The notes: generated by a model not told the origin, from the sequence alone. A stretch of DNA of 64,000 nt from Paenibacillus sp. sptzw28 (GCF_019550795.1 NZ_CP080545.1:1073501-1137500), one strand, 5' to 3'; shown: positions 16,918-26,698, numbered from the stretch's first letter. Numbers and translations: made by a program.

Positions 16918-17892
16918 ATGAAATCATATAAACTTCTCGTTTTACTGATGTTATCCTCGGTCCTGGTTCTTTCTGCATGTTCAATGAACAATCCCGGCAA
17001 CAATGGCTTCAGCGATACGGCAAGTAATGAAAACGCTGCCAAAGGGAAAAAGCTTATGATCGGCTTGACGGTGCCGACACTCGGAAATCCTTTCTTTGTC
17101 TCAATGTCCAAAGGTGCGCAGGAAGTGGCAAAAAAGTATAATGCAGAAATTACTGTCGTTAGCGCTGATCAGGATCTGGCCAAGCAGACGCAGCAATTTG
17201 AAGACTTTATTACTCAAAAAGTCGATCTCATTCTGCTTAGTCCGTTCGATTCTAAAGGAATCGCAGGGGCCGTACAGCAAGCCAAAGCGGCTGGCATTCC
17301 GGTTATAGCCCTTGACGGCAGCGCAGAGGGCGGAATTGACTCCGTCGTTATGTCTGATAACGTTCAGGCTGGAAAACTGGCCGGCGAGTATTTGGCAAAG
17401 CGTTTGAACGGCAGTGGCAGCATTGTCGTCATCGATGGTCCGCCGGTGTCTGCCGTCACGGATCGAATCAAAGGCTTTGAGGAAGTCCTGAAAAATTATC
17501 CGGATATCAAAGTAGTCGCAAAACAAAATGGAGAAGGCAACCGCGAGAAAGCGCTCGGTCTTATGGAAAACATTTTGCAGGCAAACAAGAAAATCGATGC
17601 GGTATTTTGCATTAACGATGAAGAAGGTGTCGGCGTCAAAATCGCACAGGAACAGGCGGGACGTACGGACGAATTTTTTATCGTCGGTGTCGATGGCGCT
17701 CCTGGTGCAGCGGATGCATTGAAAGAGAAGAAAAGCTATGCGGCAACATCCGCTCAGTTTCCGAACCAGATGGCAATTCAAGGGGTTGAACTCGCACTGA
17801 AAGTCATCAAAGGCGAGAAAGTCGACCCGCAAGTACTCATTCCCACCGAGCTAATTACACAGGACAATGTGGATTCATATAGAGGCTGGTAA
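16918..17892 (+). CDS. Sugar ABC transporter solute-binding lipoprotein (RbsB-like)
   Basis: 324 residues. Lipoprotein signal with lipobox LSAC (Cys20), then a Ser/Asn linker and a type-I periplasmic binding fold: IGLTVPTLGNPFFVSMSKGAQEVAKKY, DLILLSPFDSKGIAGAVQQAKAAGIPVIALD, VVMSDNVQAGKLAGEYL, INDEEGVGVKIA. This is the pentose/hexose-binding (RbsB/YtfQ) class. GGAGGT precedes the ATG at 16918. It heads the operon with the ATPase and permease and lies in front of the giant fructanase, so the ligand is probably fructose or a short fructo-oligosaccharide. Under the LacI operator at 16732. Confidence 0.88.
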   Translation: MKSYKLLVLLMLSSVLVLSACSMNNPGNNGFSDTASNENAAKGKKLMIGLTVPTLGNPFFVSMSKGAQEVAKKYNAEITVVSADQDLAKQTQQFEDFITQKVDLILLSPFDSKGIAGAVQQAKAAGIPVIALDGSAEGGIDSVVMSDNVQAGKLAGEYLAKRLNGSGSIVVIDGPPVSAVTDRIKGFEEVLKNYPDIKVVAKQNGEGNREKALGLMENILQANKKIDAVFCINDEEGVGVKIAQEQAGRTDEFFIVGVDGAPGAADALKEKKSYAATSAQFPNQMAIQGVELALKVIKGEKVDPQVLIPTELITQDNVDSYRGW

Positions 17893-17929
17893 TCGGGCAG
17901 CCGGAATAACTGTTCAGAGGGGTGGAACG

Positions 17930-19489
17930 ATGGAAACTGTACTTGTACAAGCACCGGTTACGGAACCAGAAACGGCCAAACAGCTTGTTATGAAGATGGA
18001 GGCCGTCCACAAGTCGTTTTCCGGCGTCAATGTGCTTCACAATGTTCACCTAAAGCTCTACAAGGGTGAAGTCCACGCCCTTATGGGAGAAAACGGCGCA
18101 GGAAAATCGACCTTGATGAAAATTATGGCGGGGATACACAAGCCCGATTCAGGCTTGACCGTCTACAAGGGAAAAGAAGTACAATGGCATAATCCCTTGG
18201 AGGCCAGAGCCAACGGGATTAGTGTCATTCATCAGGAAATCAGCTTGTCGCCGAATCTGTCGATCGGTGAAAACATCCTGATGGGCACAACCTATCCGAA
18301 AAACAGATTAGGGCTCGTCAAATGGAGTGAAATCCATGAAAAAGCAGAGACGGTTCTCCGTTCCATCGGATCCACGCTAAATCCGAGGGCGAATGTCTCG
18401 ACGCTCAGTGTTGCGCAGCAGCAAATGGTGGAGATCGCCCGGGCGCTGTCCTTTAACTCCGAAGTCCTAATCATGGATGAACCGACGGCTTCTTTAACGG
18501 ATAGAGAGATCGAAAAATTGTTTATCATTATCGGGGATTTAAAACGTAAAGGCGTTTCGGTTGTATATATTTCGCATCGGATGGATGAGATTTTCCGTAT
18601 TTCGGACCGATTTACCGTTTTGCGGGATGGTCATTGGATCGCCAGTGGTCCTATAACGGAAACGAATCCGAATCACTTGGTCAAGCTTATGGTAGGCAGG
18701 GATATGAAGGAGCTGTTCCAAAGAAAGCCGAAGGAACCCATGCGGGGCGAAATCAGCCGCAGGCCTGTCCTGGAGCTGCGTAATATCTCCGACAAGAAAA
18801 GGATAAAAGAGGTTTCGCTGCGGTTATTTCCCGGTGAAATTGTCGGTCTCGCCGGCTTGGTCGGTGCGGGTCGAACGGAGATGGTTCGTGCCATATTCGG
18901 AATTTCCGAGGTTATAGAAGGGGAAGTCTTGGTAGAAGGCAGACCGGTAAACATCAAGTCTCCGGGCGATGCTATGAGCTATGGGATTGCCCATGTGCCG
19001 GAAAATCGCAAAGAGCAAGGGCTGTTCCCTAACTTATCCGTGAAGGAAAACATTCTAATGGCACAAATGCGTACTTATAGGAAAGCGAGCATACTGCAGC
19101 ACGGTAGAATGGACCGGGATGCGGACCGCTACATTAAGGATTTGGGCGTTAAGACCGCGTCGAAAGAGCAAAATGTAATGAGGCTCAGCGGCGGAAACCA
19201 GCAAAAAGTTGTGATTGCCAAATGGTTATCAATTGCGCCAAAGGTGCTTTTGCTTGATGAGCCGACCCGCGGTGTCGATATCGGTGCCAAAACTGAGATC
19301 CACAAAATCATCAGCGTGCTGGCTGAACAGGGAATGGCCGTATTGATGATTTCTTCCGAGCTGCCTGAAATACTGGGCGTCAGCGACAGGATTCTGGTAA
19401 TGCACGAAGGGCGAATAAGGGCCGAACTGTCAAGTCTTGAAGCGACACAGGAAAAGATCATGTATTACGCAACGGGGGAGGTCGAATAG
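17930..19489 (+). CDS. Sugar ABC transporter ATP-binding protein (RbsA-like)
   Basis: 519 residues with two nucleotide-binding domains. Domain 1: Walker A GENGAGKST (about residue 54), Q-loop HQEISL, signature-like LSVAQQQMVEIARAL, Walker B VLIMDEPTASL. Domain 2: degenerate Walker A GLVGAGRTE, signature LSGGNQQKVVIAKWL, Walker B VLLLDEPTRGVD. The asymmetric pattern is characteristic of RbsA/MglA/XylG. AGAGGGGTGGAACG precedes the ATG at 17930. Its stop codon touches the permease ATG, so translation is coupled. Energises uptake of the sugar bound by the protein encoded upstream. Confidence 0.93.
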   Translation: METVLVQAPVTEPETAKQLVMKMEAVHKSFSGVNVLHNVHLKLYKGEVHALMGENGAGKSTLMKIMAGIHKPDSGLTVYKGKEVQWHNPLEARANGISVIHQEISLSPNLSIGENILMGTTYPKNRLGLVKWSEIHEKAETVLRSIGSTLNPRANVSTLSVAQQQMVEIARALSFNSEVLIMDEPTASLTDREIEKLFIIIGDLKRKGVSVVYISHRMDEIFRISDRFTVLRDGHWIASGPITETNPNHLVKLMVGRDMKELFQRKPKEPMRGEISRRPVLELRNISDKKRIKEVSLRLFPGEIVGLAGLVGAGRTEMVRAIFGISEVIEGEVLVEGRPVNIKSPGDAMSYGIAHVPENRKEQGLFPNLSVKENILMAQMRTYRKASILQHGRMDRDADRYIKDLGVKTASKEQNVMRLSGGNQQKVVIAKWLSIAPKVLLLDEPTRGVDIGAKTEIHKIISVLAEQGMAVLMISSELPEILGVSDRILVMHEGRIRAELSSLEATQEKIMYYATGEVE

Positions 19490-20467
19490 ATGGAAACGAA
19501 TATTACGGCTTCAATCGTTGATGAATTGGGGACGAGAAAAAAGGTAATGTACTATTGGAATCAGCTAGGAATGCTCATTATTCTTGTTCTTCTTTGTATT
19601 CTTATGGCTGTTTTTGCTCCCAATTTTGTGGAAGTGAGCAATGTACTAAACGTTTTGAAGCAGGTATCCATTACAGCCATTCTGGCAGCGGGTATGACGA
19701 TCGTCATCTTGACAGGAGGTATTGATCTTTCTGTCGGCTCCACACTGGCGCTGTCCGGCGTCCTCTCCGTAATGCTTACAAATGCGGGACTGAACCCGAT
19801 CTTATCCATGGCTGCTGGAGCTGCTGCCGGTTATGCGGCAGGCGCGATTAACGGTTATTTCACAGCGGTTACGAAACTGCCTTCATTCATCGTCACATTG
19901 GGCAGTATGACTTACCTTAGAGGGCTGGCTTACGTAATCAGCGGAGGGTATCCCCTCGTGCTCCAGAATAATTTGTTCAAATTCATGGGAGCAGGTTACA
20001 TGCTGGGAATTCCGACCCCCATTTATATCATGGCTCTGGTGTATGTCATCATGTTTTTCATGCTTAAATATACGATGTTCGGTCGTCATGTCTATGCGAT
20101 CGGCGGCAGTGAAGAGGCAGCCAGACTAACAGGCATTAAAGTGGAAAAAACACTGATCAATGTTTACTCCTTCAGCGGTCTTCTTGCAGGTATTGCAGGC
20201 GTGGTTATGGCGGGACGCTTATTCTCGGGACAGCCCATGGTGGGAGCGGGAGCCGAGCTTGATGCAATTGCCGCAGTAGTTCTGGGGGGGACAAGCTTTG
20301 TCGGAGGATTCGGCCGTATCCAGGGAACAATCATCGGCGTGTTGATCATGGGGGTCCTTACGAACGGGCTTACTTTGCTGAACGTTGATTATTACTGGCA
20401 GCTTGTCGTTAAGGGTGCGGTCATCGTCATTGCTGTACTCCTTGATCGTTTGCGCAGCAAGAGCTGA
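19490..20467 (+). CDS. Sugar ABC transporter permease (RbsC-like)
   Basis: 325 residues, about ten hydrophobic segments. GMTIVILTGGIDLSVGSTLALSG, LPSFIVTLGSMTYLRGLAYVISGG, RHVYAIGGSEEAARLTGIKV and AELDAIAAVVLGGTSFVGGFG are the conserved CUT2 permease blocks. It starts directly after the ATPase stop. It completes the B-A-C transporter and is followed after 117 bases, including a hairpin, by the giant fructanase on the same strand, which supports a fructan-derived sugar as cargo. Confidence 0.93.
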   Translation: METNITASIVDELGTRKKVMYYWNQLGMLIILVLLCILMAVFAPNFVEVSNVLNVLKQVSITAILAAGMTIVILTGGIDLSVGSTLALSGVLSVMLTNAGLNPILSMAAGAAAGYAAGAINGYFTAVTKLPSFIVTLGSMTYLRGLAYVISGGYPLVLQNNLFKFMGAGYMLGIPTPIYIMALVYVIMFFMLKYTMFGRHVYAIGGSEEAARLTGIKVEKTLINVYSFSGLLAGIAGVVMAGRLFSGQPMVGAGAELDAIAAVVLGGTSFVGGFGRIQGTIIGVLIMGVLTNGLTLLNVDYYWQLVVKGAVIVIAVLLDRLRSKS

Positions 20468-20471
20468 GGGA

Positions 20472-20501
20472 TATACGGGTCCTCGTAAGCGGACCCGTAT
20501 A
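20472..20501 (+). terminator. Intercistronic hairpin between transporter and fructanase genes
   Basis: TATACGGGTCC at 20472-20482 pairs perfectly with GGACCCGTATA at 20491-20501 around an 8-base loop. No T-run follows, so it is more likely a processing, stabilising or partial-attenuation element than a full terminator. Confidence 0.5.
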
Positions 20502-20584
20502 CATGCGGTACCAATGGTTTGCGATTCAGCGGGGTTATTGCAAGCGTATGCATTTCTTGTTTTTGAAAGGGGCATAGTCTGTAA

Positions 20585-23500
20585 ATGATTATAAAAAATG
20601 AAAAGAAAAAGACGTTTGCTAAACTTGCGGAGAAATTGCTTGTTTTTATTTTAGTGACGGCGATTATTCAAATCCAGTCACCGGCACCATACGTTCATGC
20701 CGCTCCGGGTACGATTACGAATCCGAGCTTCGAAACGGGAGATCTGAGCGGCTGGACGACGGTCAGCGGCAGCGCGTTCAGCAGCGGCGATGTGGCGGTA
20801 GACAGCGATTATTGGAACAAGCAGTCATTTGGCCAGCATAACTTCTGGCATATTTGGGGCGGGAGAGGCGACAATTCCAAGGTCGGAGTCCTGAAGTCCG
20901 AGGCTTTCACGCTCGGCGGCAGCGGCCAGATTGATTTTCTGATCGGCGGGAACAGTGATATCGACAGCTTATATGTGGCGCTTGTCAGAAACTCCGACGG
21001 GGCGGAGCTGATGAAAGCAACAGCTAACAACTCAGACACGTATTCACCGGTTAACTGGAATGCGTCGGCTTATGCCGGCACGGTCGTCTACATTAAAGTC
21101 GTGGATAATTCGACAACCGGGCATATCAATTTGGATGACGTTAACGTACCGCAGAGCGCATCGCTTAACCGGCATGTGGAACCGGCGCTCTATAACCATG
21201 ATTTTGAGCAGTCGGATTTGTTCCCGGCCGAAATCAAGGGATGGATCAATGTAAGCGGTGACGCCTTCACACCGGGCAGTCTGGTTCACGAGACAGAGTA
21301 CAGCCAAGGCGGAAAGTTCAACCAGGCCGGAACCTATCATCTGTGGGGCTTCAAGGATGGAGGCGACAGCCAGGTTGGTGTTCTGAAATCGTCTACGTTC
21401 ACGCTTGGCGGGAACGGCGGCATTGATTTTCTGATCAACGGAGGGCGGGACAGTAATAATCTATACGTCGCGCTGGTCAGAGAGTCGGATGGAGCGGAAT
21501 TGTTCAAAGAGACCGGCCGCAACTCTGAAGCCTATCAGAAAGTATTCTGGGATGCATCTGCCTATATCGGTCAAGATCTTTATATTAAGATCGTCGATAA
21601 TTCGACCGGCGGATGGGGACACATCGGAGTTGACGATTTTAACGTCGTTAATTCGAAATTTGCAGGAGGCTTGATCGGTCATTGGAAGCTTGATGAAGGT
21701 ACAGGGACGAATGCCGCAGAAGCGGTCACGGGTACAACCGATCCTGTCTCATATTATTTGAATACCGGAGTGTATCAGCCTTCCCGGAATCCGTTGTGGA
21801 GAAGTGACGGTATAAGCGGCGGCGCGCTGTTGTTCGACGGATATTCCACATGGGTGAAACGGCCGGCGGATAAAATCCCGACACCGTCGAAGGCGATCAC
21901 AGTTGAAGCGTGGGTCGCGCCGAGAAACTTCGAACACGGAGACGAAGGGCGTCTATCGGCAATTGTGAACCAGTATAACCGTGAAGCTAAAGAAGGGTTC
22001 ATTCTCGGCAATTACAGGCACGGCACATGGGGTTTCCAGTTCGGTACGGGCGATAACTGGCGGGAAATCATGTCGGACAGCCTGCTGCCTTTGGATGAAT
22101 GGTCTTATGTGGCTGCCACTTATGAAAGCGCCTCCGGCGTTGCGTCGTTATATCTGAACGGGAAACGGGTGGCCTCTGCCAATTTCCCGGCTGGCCAAAC
22201 GATCGCTCCGAGCGCTACCGACCTGCTGATTGGAAAAAACAGCCAAGGCTTCTGGCTCTACGGGTTCAACTTGAACGCATTCAGCGGGCTTATCGATGAA
22301 GTGAAAATCCGCAATCAAGCGCTTGGCGCAGCGGAGGTCCAGAGCGCTTACCATAATTATATAAGCGCTTTGAGCGGCGGCAACTTGCCGACGGCTGACA
22401 ACCGTATCGACCGAACCGTCCTGGCAGACGATTCGCAGCGTCCTCAGTTCCATGCCGAACCTCCAGCCAGCTGGCAGAACGAACCGGGCGGGCCGATCTA
22501 TTTCAACGGTCAGTATCATGTCTTCTACCAAAGCAATCCTAGAGGACCTTTCTGGAATCATATCCGCTGGGGGCATCTGGTAAGCAGCGATATGGTGCAT
22601 TGGAGAGACGCCAAGGATGCGGTCATCCCGGGCAAAAACGACGTCGATCCCGATGGCGCGTGGGCCGGCGGCTCGGTGCTTGACGGGAATGGCGTACCGG
22701 TCATCTTCTATACGGCGGGCGATGACCGGAGGACGCCGGGCCAACGGATCAATATCGCGCGCAGCACCTACCCCAAGGACGGGGACAACGACCTGAACCG
22801 CTGGGATAAAAGCCCTAAGGTGATCGTCGATCAACAGCCCGGCCAAGGCATCATGGGAGAATTCCGCGATCCGTTTGTGTTCAAGGACGGTAACACATGG
22901 TTCATGCTCGTCACCTCCGGCAAGAAAGACTCTGGCGGAAACGACGTAGGCGGAACGGCGTTGGTATACTCGACGACGGATCCGACCTTGGAGGGCGGTT
23001 GGACTTACCGCGGGGAGATGTATGCAGGAGACTACGCCGCATATCCGGAGACCGGGCGGGTATGGGAGCTGCCGATTCTGCGCCCGCTCGGCACGAGCGG
23101 CAAATATATTTTCCTGATTAATCCGGCAAAAATGTCGCGTCAGGAATACCAGTCCCGTTACACGTACTATTGGATTGGCACCTGGAATCCGGAAACGGCC
23201 CGGTTCACGCCGGATAATGACGCGCCGCAGCTGCTCGACGTCGGCGAGCACTTCACGGGACCGGCTGCCATGGTGACGCCGGACGGCCGGACTGTTATTT
23301 ACAGCATCGCGCAGGGCAGAAGAACGGCTTCGATGGACTATAACGCCGGCTATGCCCATAACTTCGGATTGCCGCTCAGCGTCTACCTGCGTCCGGACGG
23401 GAAGCTGGGAATGGAACCGGTTTCCGAGCTGCAGTCGCTTCGGGGAGCACAACTGGTCGACATCACTTCAGATACTACCTTTGCAGCCGCAAACACGGCG

Positions 23501-26500
23501 CTCTCCGGAGTCAACTCGGATATGTATGAAATTGAGGCGGAGATTGATCCCGGAGCGGCCAACGAGGTTGGATTCAGCCTTCGTCGTTCACCGGGCGCGG
23601 AAGAGGAAACGGTCATTTACTACAAGAAGAGTTCGAAGGAGTTTTTTGTGAACCGCACCAAATCGAGTCTAAACCCCGACGTGGAGAAATGGTATCAGGG
23701 GGGAATCACAGATATCGGTTCGGAAAATATCAAGCTTCGTATTTACGTGGATCGATCGATGGTGGAAGCGTATTTAAACGGGCTGAAATCGTTGACTACC
23801 CGCGCTTATCCGAGCCGAAGCGATGCCAAGGGTCTGCAGCTTTGGGCAAACGACAGCTCGCACACCGTCGTCGTCAAATCATTGAAAGTATGGGCGATGA
23901 ATTCGGCGTATCCGGCGGTTAGTCCGACGGGAGTTTCCGTGACACCGTCCGCTAAAGAGATAATCGCAGGCGACAGCGAACTGCTGACGGCCATTGTTTC
24001 TCCTTCCGGCGCGTCCGACAAAGATGTGATCTGGACGTCGGGCAACACGTCCGTCGCGACAGTTGTTAACGGCAGGGTCACGGCCAAAGCAGCCGGGACC
24101 GCCACGATTACGGCCAAAACCAGAGTCGGCGGATTAATCGGCAGCAGCACGATTACGGTTGTGCCCGAGCCCGCCCACGGTGAACTGGTCAATCATGATT
24201 TTGACGATAATTTGAGCGGTTGGACGATTCTAAGCGGTGACGCCTTCAGTAATCTTGATGTGACAACGGCGAATGATTGGGGATGGGGCGGGCCGTTCAA
24301 CCAGAACGGTAACAGCCACTTATGGGGTGTCAAAGACGGCACGGATGCGCAAACCGGTTCGATGCGTTCGCAGAAATTCATTCTTGGCGGCAACGGTCAA
24401 ATCGATTTTCTGATCGGCGGCGGCAACAATTATTATGATCTGTATGCCGCGCTAGTCAGGTCCTCCGACGGAAAAGAATTGTTTAGAGCAACCGGCGGAG
24501 ACCGGGAAGCCTACAGCCGAATGTATTGGGACGCTTCCGATTATATCGGAACGGAATGCTATATTAAAATCATCGATAACGCGACAGGTGGGTGGGGACA
24601 CCTGAATGTGGACGACGTCAATGTACCGACGCAAGAGCCTCTCACGGCAGCCATCGCCAATCCCGATTTTGAAAGCGGTAGTCTGTCCGGCTGGACGGTT
24701 GTGAGCGGCAGCGCCTTCAGCAATCCGGATGTGACTGCGGATTCCGGCTGGGGATGGGGGGGACCGTTCAATCAGAATGGAACGTACCATTTGTGGAGCT
24801 TCAAAGATGGCGGAGACAGCCAAACGGGGGTCGTCAAATCGACGACCTTCACCCTCGGCGGCAGCGGTTGGATCGATTTCCTGATCGGCGGCGGCAAAGA
24901 CATAAACAATACATACGCCGCTCTCGTCAGAGACTCCGACGGTGCAGAATTGATGAAGGCCACCGGCTATAATGACGAAGCATATACCAGAGCATACTGG
25001 GATGCTTCTGCATTTCTGGGGGAGCAGGTATATATCAAAATCGTCGATAACGCTACTGGCGAATGGGGTCATATCAATGTCGACGATTTCCATGTCTATA
25101 ATACATTGGGCGACATCACGGCCGGCGACAGATACCAGCAGTACCGACCGAAGTTCCATTTCTCGCCTGACCGCAAATGGATGAACGATCCGAACGGACT
25201 GGTCTATTACGGCGGAGAGTATCATCTGTTCTACCAGAACAATCCGACCGGCACAACGTGGGGGCCGACGTTCTGGGGCCATGCCGTAAGCACCGACCTG
25301 GTGAACTGGAAGGATCTTCCGGTCGCGCTTGGACCGGATATGAACGGATTTCCGTGGTCGGGCAGCGTGGTTGTCGATACCAATAATACAAGCGGATTTC
25401 AGACTGGAGCCGAGAAGCCGATGGTAGCCGTCTTCACGCACGAGAAGGCCGGAGTCCAGACGCAAAGCCTCGCTTACAGCAACGATAAGGGCAGAACGTG
25501 GGCCAAGTACGCGGGCAATCCGGTTATTCCGATGCCGGGCGGACTTGGTGTATTTCGCGATCCCAAGGTATTCTGGCACGCCGGGAGCAATCAATGGGTG
25601 ATGGTCGTTTCCGCAGGCGATCGGGTACGATTCTATACGTCCGCCAACCTGAAAAGCTGGACCTACGCGAGTGAGTTCGGCAGAGCCGCTGGTTCCCACG
25701 CCGGCACATGGGAATGTCCGGATCTATATGAAATGGCGGTGGACGGCAATCCGGCGAACAAGAAGTGGGTTCTTGCGGTTAGTGTCAGCAGCGGCGCTCC
25801 AGCCGGAGGATCGGGCATTCAGTATTTCGTCGGGCAATTTAACGGAACAAGCTTCACGAACGATAATTCTGACGATACGGTATTATGGATGGATTACGGT
25901 TCAGACAATTATGCTTCTATTTCGTTCGGAGATGTGCCGGTCGCGGATGGGCGCCGAATCCTGCTTGGCTGGATGAATAACTGGAGCTACGGCCAAAGCA
26001 TCCCGACCTCGATCTGGCGAGGCTCACTCACGATTCCGCGCGAAGCGAAGCTGGTAAGCGCCGGATCAGGCGTCCGATTGGCGCAGGCGCCGGTGACGGA
26101 GCTGAACGCTCTGCGGGGGGTGAGCAGCAGTTGGAGGAACCAAATTATTACGCCGGCAAGCGGCAATCTGCTAACCGGAGTGACGGGAAGCACGGTGGAA
26201 ATTGTGGCGGAGTTTCAGAACGACACGGCCACGGCTTCCGAGTACGGATTCAAAGTACGCAAAGGTACGAACAAATCAACAGTTATCGGATATAACAAAG
26301 CAAGCTCCAAGCTGTTTGTGGACCGGACTGCATCAGGCGACGCCAAGTTCAACGCCGCCTTCGCTGCAAGGCACGAAGCTGCGATGACTCCAGACAACAA
26401 AAAGGTGAAAATCCGGATTTATGTGGACCGCTCCTCGGTCGAAGTGTTCGCCAACAATGGAATGACAGTGATCAGCGATCAAATTTTTCCTGCGCTCGCA

Positions 26501-26611
26501 GATGCAGGACTTGAACTGTATTCGACGGGCGGTAACGTGACCTTGAAAAGTCTCACCGTCTATCAATTGAATGCGGCGGAGAACGATTTGTATCACAGGG
26601 AAAAAGATTGA
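20585..26611 (+). CDS. Giant secreted fructanase with two GH32 catalytic domains
   Basis: 2008 residues. Order: signal peptide (cut after about residue 38, VHA-A); sandwich modules A1 (41-190) and A2 (200-357), each with N-x-FE...GW, LWG-x-DG and VDN-T-G-HI-x-DD-NV marks; LamG-like domain (362-595); GH32 domain 1 (about 610-1105) with WQNEPGG at 630-636, FRDP at 760-763, WELP at 827-830 and its C-terminal sandwich; Big2 (1112-1195); modules A3 (1198-1350) and A4 (1355-1510); GH32 domain 2 (about 1515-2008) with canonical WMNDPNG (Asp1535), FRDP (Asp1659) and WECPD (Glu1710). Domain 2 should be a normal levanase/inulinase. Domain 1 has Glu633 where the family nucleophile is Asp. No wall anchor is seen. 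GH32 acts on beta-fructosyl bonds of levan, inulin or sucrose. Confidence 0.93.
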   Translation: MIIKNEKKKTFAKLAEKLLVFILVTAIIQIQSPAPYVHAAPGTITNPSFETGDLSGWTTVSGSAFSSGDVAVDSDYWNKQSFGQHNFWHIWGGRGDNSKVGVLKSEAFTLGGSGQIDFLIGGNSDIDSLYVALVRNSDGAELMKATANNSDTYSPVNWNASAYAGTVVYIKVVDNSTTGHINLDDVNVPQSASLNRHVEPALYNHDFEQSDLFPAEIKGWINVSGDAFTPGSLVHETEYSQGGKFNQAGTYHLWGFKDGGDSQVGVLKSSTFTLGGNGGIDFLINGGRDSNNLYVALVRESDGAELFKETGRNSEAYQKVFWDASAYIGQDLYIKIVDNSTGGWGHIGVDDFNVVNSKFAGGLIGHWKLDEGTGTNAAEAVTGTTDPVSYYLNTGVYQPSRNPLWRSDGISGGALLFDGYSTWVKRPADKIPTPSKAITVEAWVAPRNFEHGDEGRLSAIVNQYNREAKEGFILGNYRHGTWGFQFGTGDNWREIMSDSLLPLDEWSYVAATYESASGVASLYLNGKRVASANFPAGQTIAPSATDLLIGKNSQGFWLYGFNLNAFSGLIDEVKIRNQALGAAEVQSAYHNYISALSGGNLPTADNRIDRTVLADDSQRPQFHAEPPASWQNEPGGPIYFNGQYHVFYQSNPRGPFWNHIRWGHLVSSDMVHWRDAKDAVIPGKNDVDPDGAWAGGSVLDGNGVPVIFYTAGDDRRTPGQRINIARSTYPKDGDNDLNRWDKSPKVIVDQQPGQGIMGEFRDPFVFKDGNTWFMLVTSGKKDSGGNDVGGTALVYSTTDPTLEGGWTYRGEMYAGDYAAYPETGRVWELPILRPLGTSGKYIFLINPAKMSRQEYQSRYTYYWIGTWNPETARFTPDNDAPQLLDVGEHFTGPAAMVTPDGRTVIYSIAQGRRTASMDYNAGYAHNFGLPLSVYLRPDGKLGMEPVSELQSLRGAQLVDITSDTTFAAANTALSGVNSDMYEIEAEIDPGAANEVGFSLRRSPGAEEETVIYYKKSSKEFFVNRTKSSLNPDVEKWYQGGITDIGSENIKLRIYVDRSMVEAYLNGLKSLTTRAYPSRSDAKGLQLWANDSSHTVVVKSLKVWAMNSAYPAVSPTGVSVTPSAKEIIAGDSELLTAIVSPSGASDKDVIWTSGNTSVATVVNGRVTAKAAGTATITAKTRVGGLIGSSTITVVPEPAHGELVNHDFDDNLSGWTILSGDAFSNLDVTTANDWGWGGPFNQNGNSHLWGVKDGTDAQTGSMRSQKFILGGNGQIDFLIGGGNNYYDLYAALVRSSDGKELFRATGGDREAYSRMYWDASDYIGTECYIKIIDNATGGWGHLNVDDVNVPTQEPLTAAIANPDFESGSLSGWTVVSGSAFSNPDVTADSGWGWGGPFNQNGTYHLWSFKDGGDSQTGVVKSTTFTLGGSGWIDFLIGGGKDINNTYAALVRDSDGAELMKATGYNDEAYTRAYWDASAFLGEQVYIKIVDNATGEWGHINVDDFHVYNTLGDITAGDRYQQYRPKFHFSPDRKWMNDPNGLVYYGGEYHLFYQNNPTGTTWGPTFWGHAVSTDLVNWKDLPVALGPDMNGFPWSGSVVVDTNNTSGFQTGAEKPMVAVFTHEKAGVQTQSLAYSNDKGRTWAKYAGNPVIPMPGGLGVFRDPKVFWHAGSNQWVMVVSAGDRVRFYTSANLKSWTYASEFGRAAGSHAGTWECPDLYEMAVDGNPANKKWVLAVSVSSGAPAGGSGIQYFVGQFNGTSFTNDNSDDTVLWMDYGSDNYASISFGDVPVADGRRILLGWMNNWSYGQSIPTSIWRGSLTIPREAKLVSAGSGVRLAQAPVTELNALRGVSSSWRNQIITPASGNLLTGVTGSTVEIVAEFQNDTATASEYGFKVRKGTNKSTVIGYNKASSKLFVDRTASGDAKFNAAFAARHEAAMTPDNKKVKIRIYVDRSSVEVFANNGMTVISDQIFPALADAGLELYSTGGNVTLKSLTVYQLNAAENDLYHREKD

Positions 26612-26637
26612 CACTAATTAATCGAAATGCGTATAAT
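26608..26637 (+). promoter_or_regulatory. Sigma-A promoter of lacI
   Basis: TTGACA at 26608-26613 and TATAAT at 26632-26637, both consensus, 18-base spacer. The -35 box overlaps the stop codon of the fructanase. The operator copy at 26658-26677 follows the start site, so the regulator likely represses itself. Confidence 0.85.
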
Positions 26638-26657
26638 AGAAACAATTCACACTAATA

Positions 26658-26677
26658 AAAACGATTACGTAAACGTT
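26658..26677. promoter_or_regulatory. LacI-family operator, copy 2
   Basis: AAACGATTACGTAAACGTTT, one base from the palindrome at 16732-16751 and identical to copy 3. It lies about 15-35 bases after the predicted lacI transcription start. Confidence 0.75.
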
Positions 26678-26698
26678 TTTTCCTGGGAGACAGATGCG

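Noticed and set aside
22148..23452. 434-codon open frame on the minus strand inside the giant fructanase
   Set aside because: Antisense shadow produced by codon bias; Arg/Val-rich sequence without domains; no ribosome binding site. The same applies to the 415-codon minus frame at 24452-25699.
20700..25120. Sandwich-module repeats as a DNA-level repeat array
   Set aside because: They are protein-domain duplications within one reading frame and diverged at DNA level, so they are described as domains.
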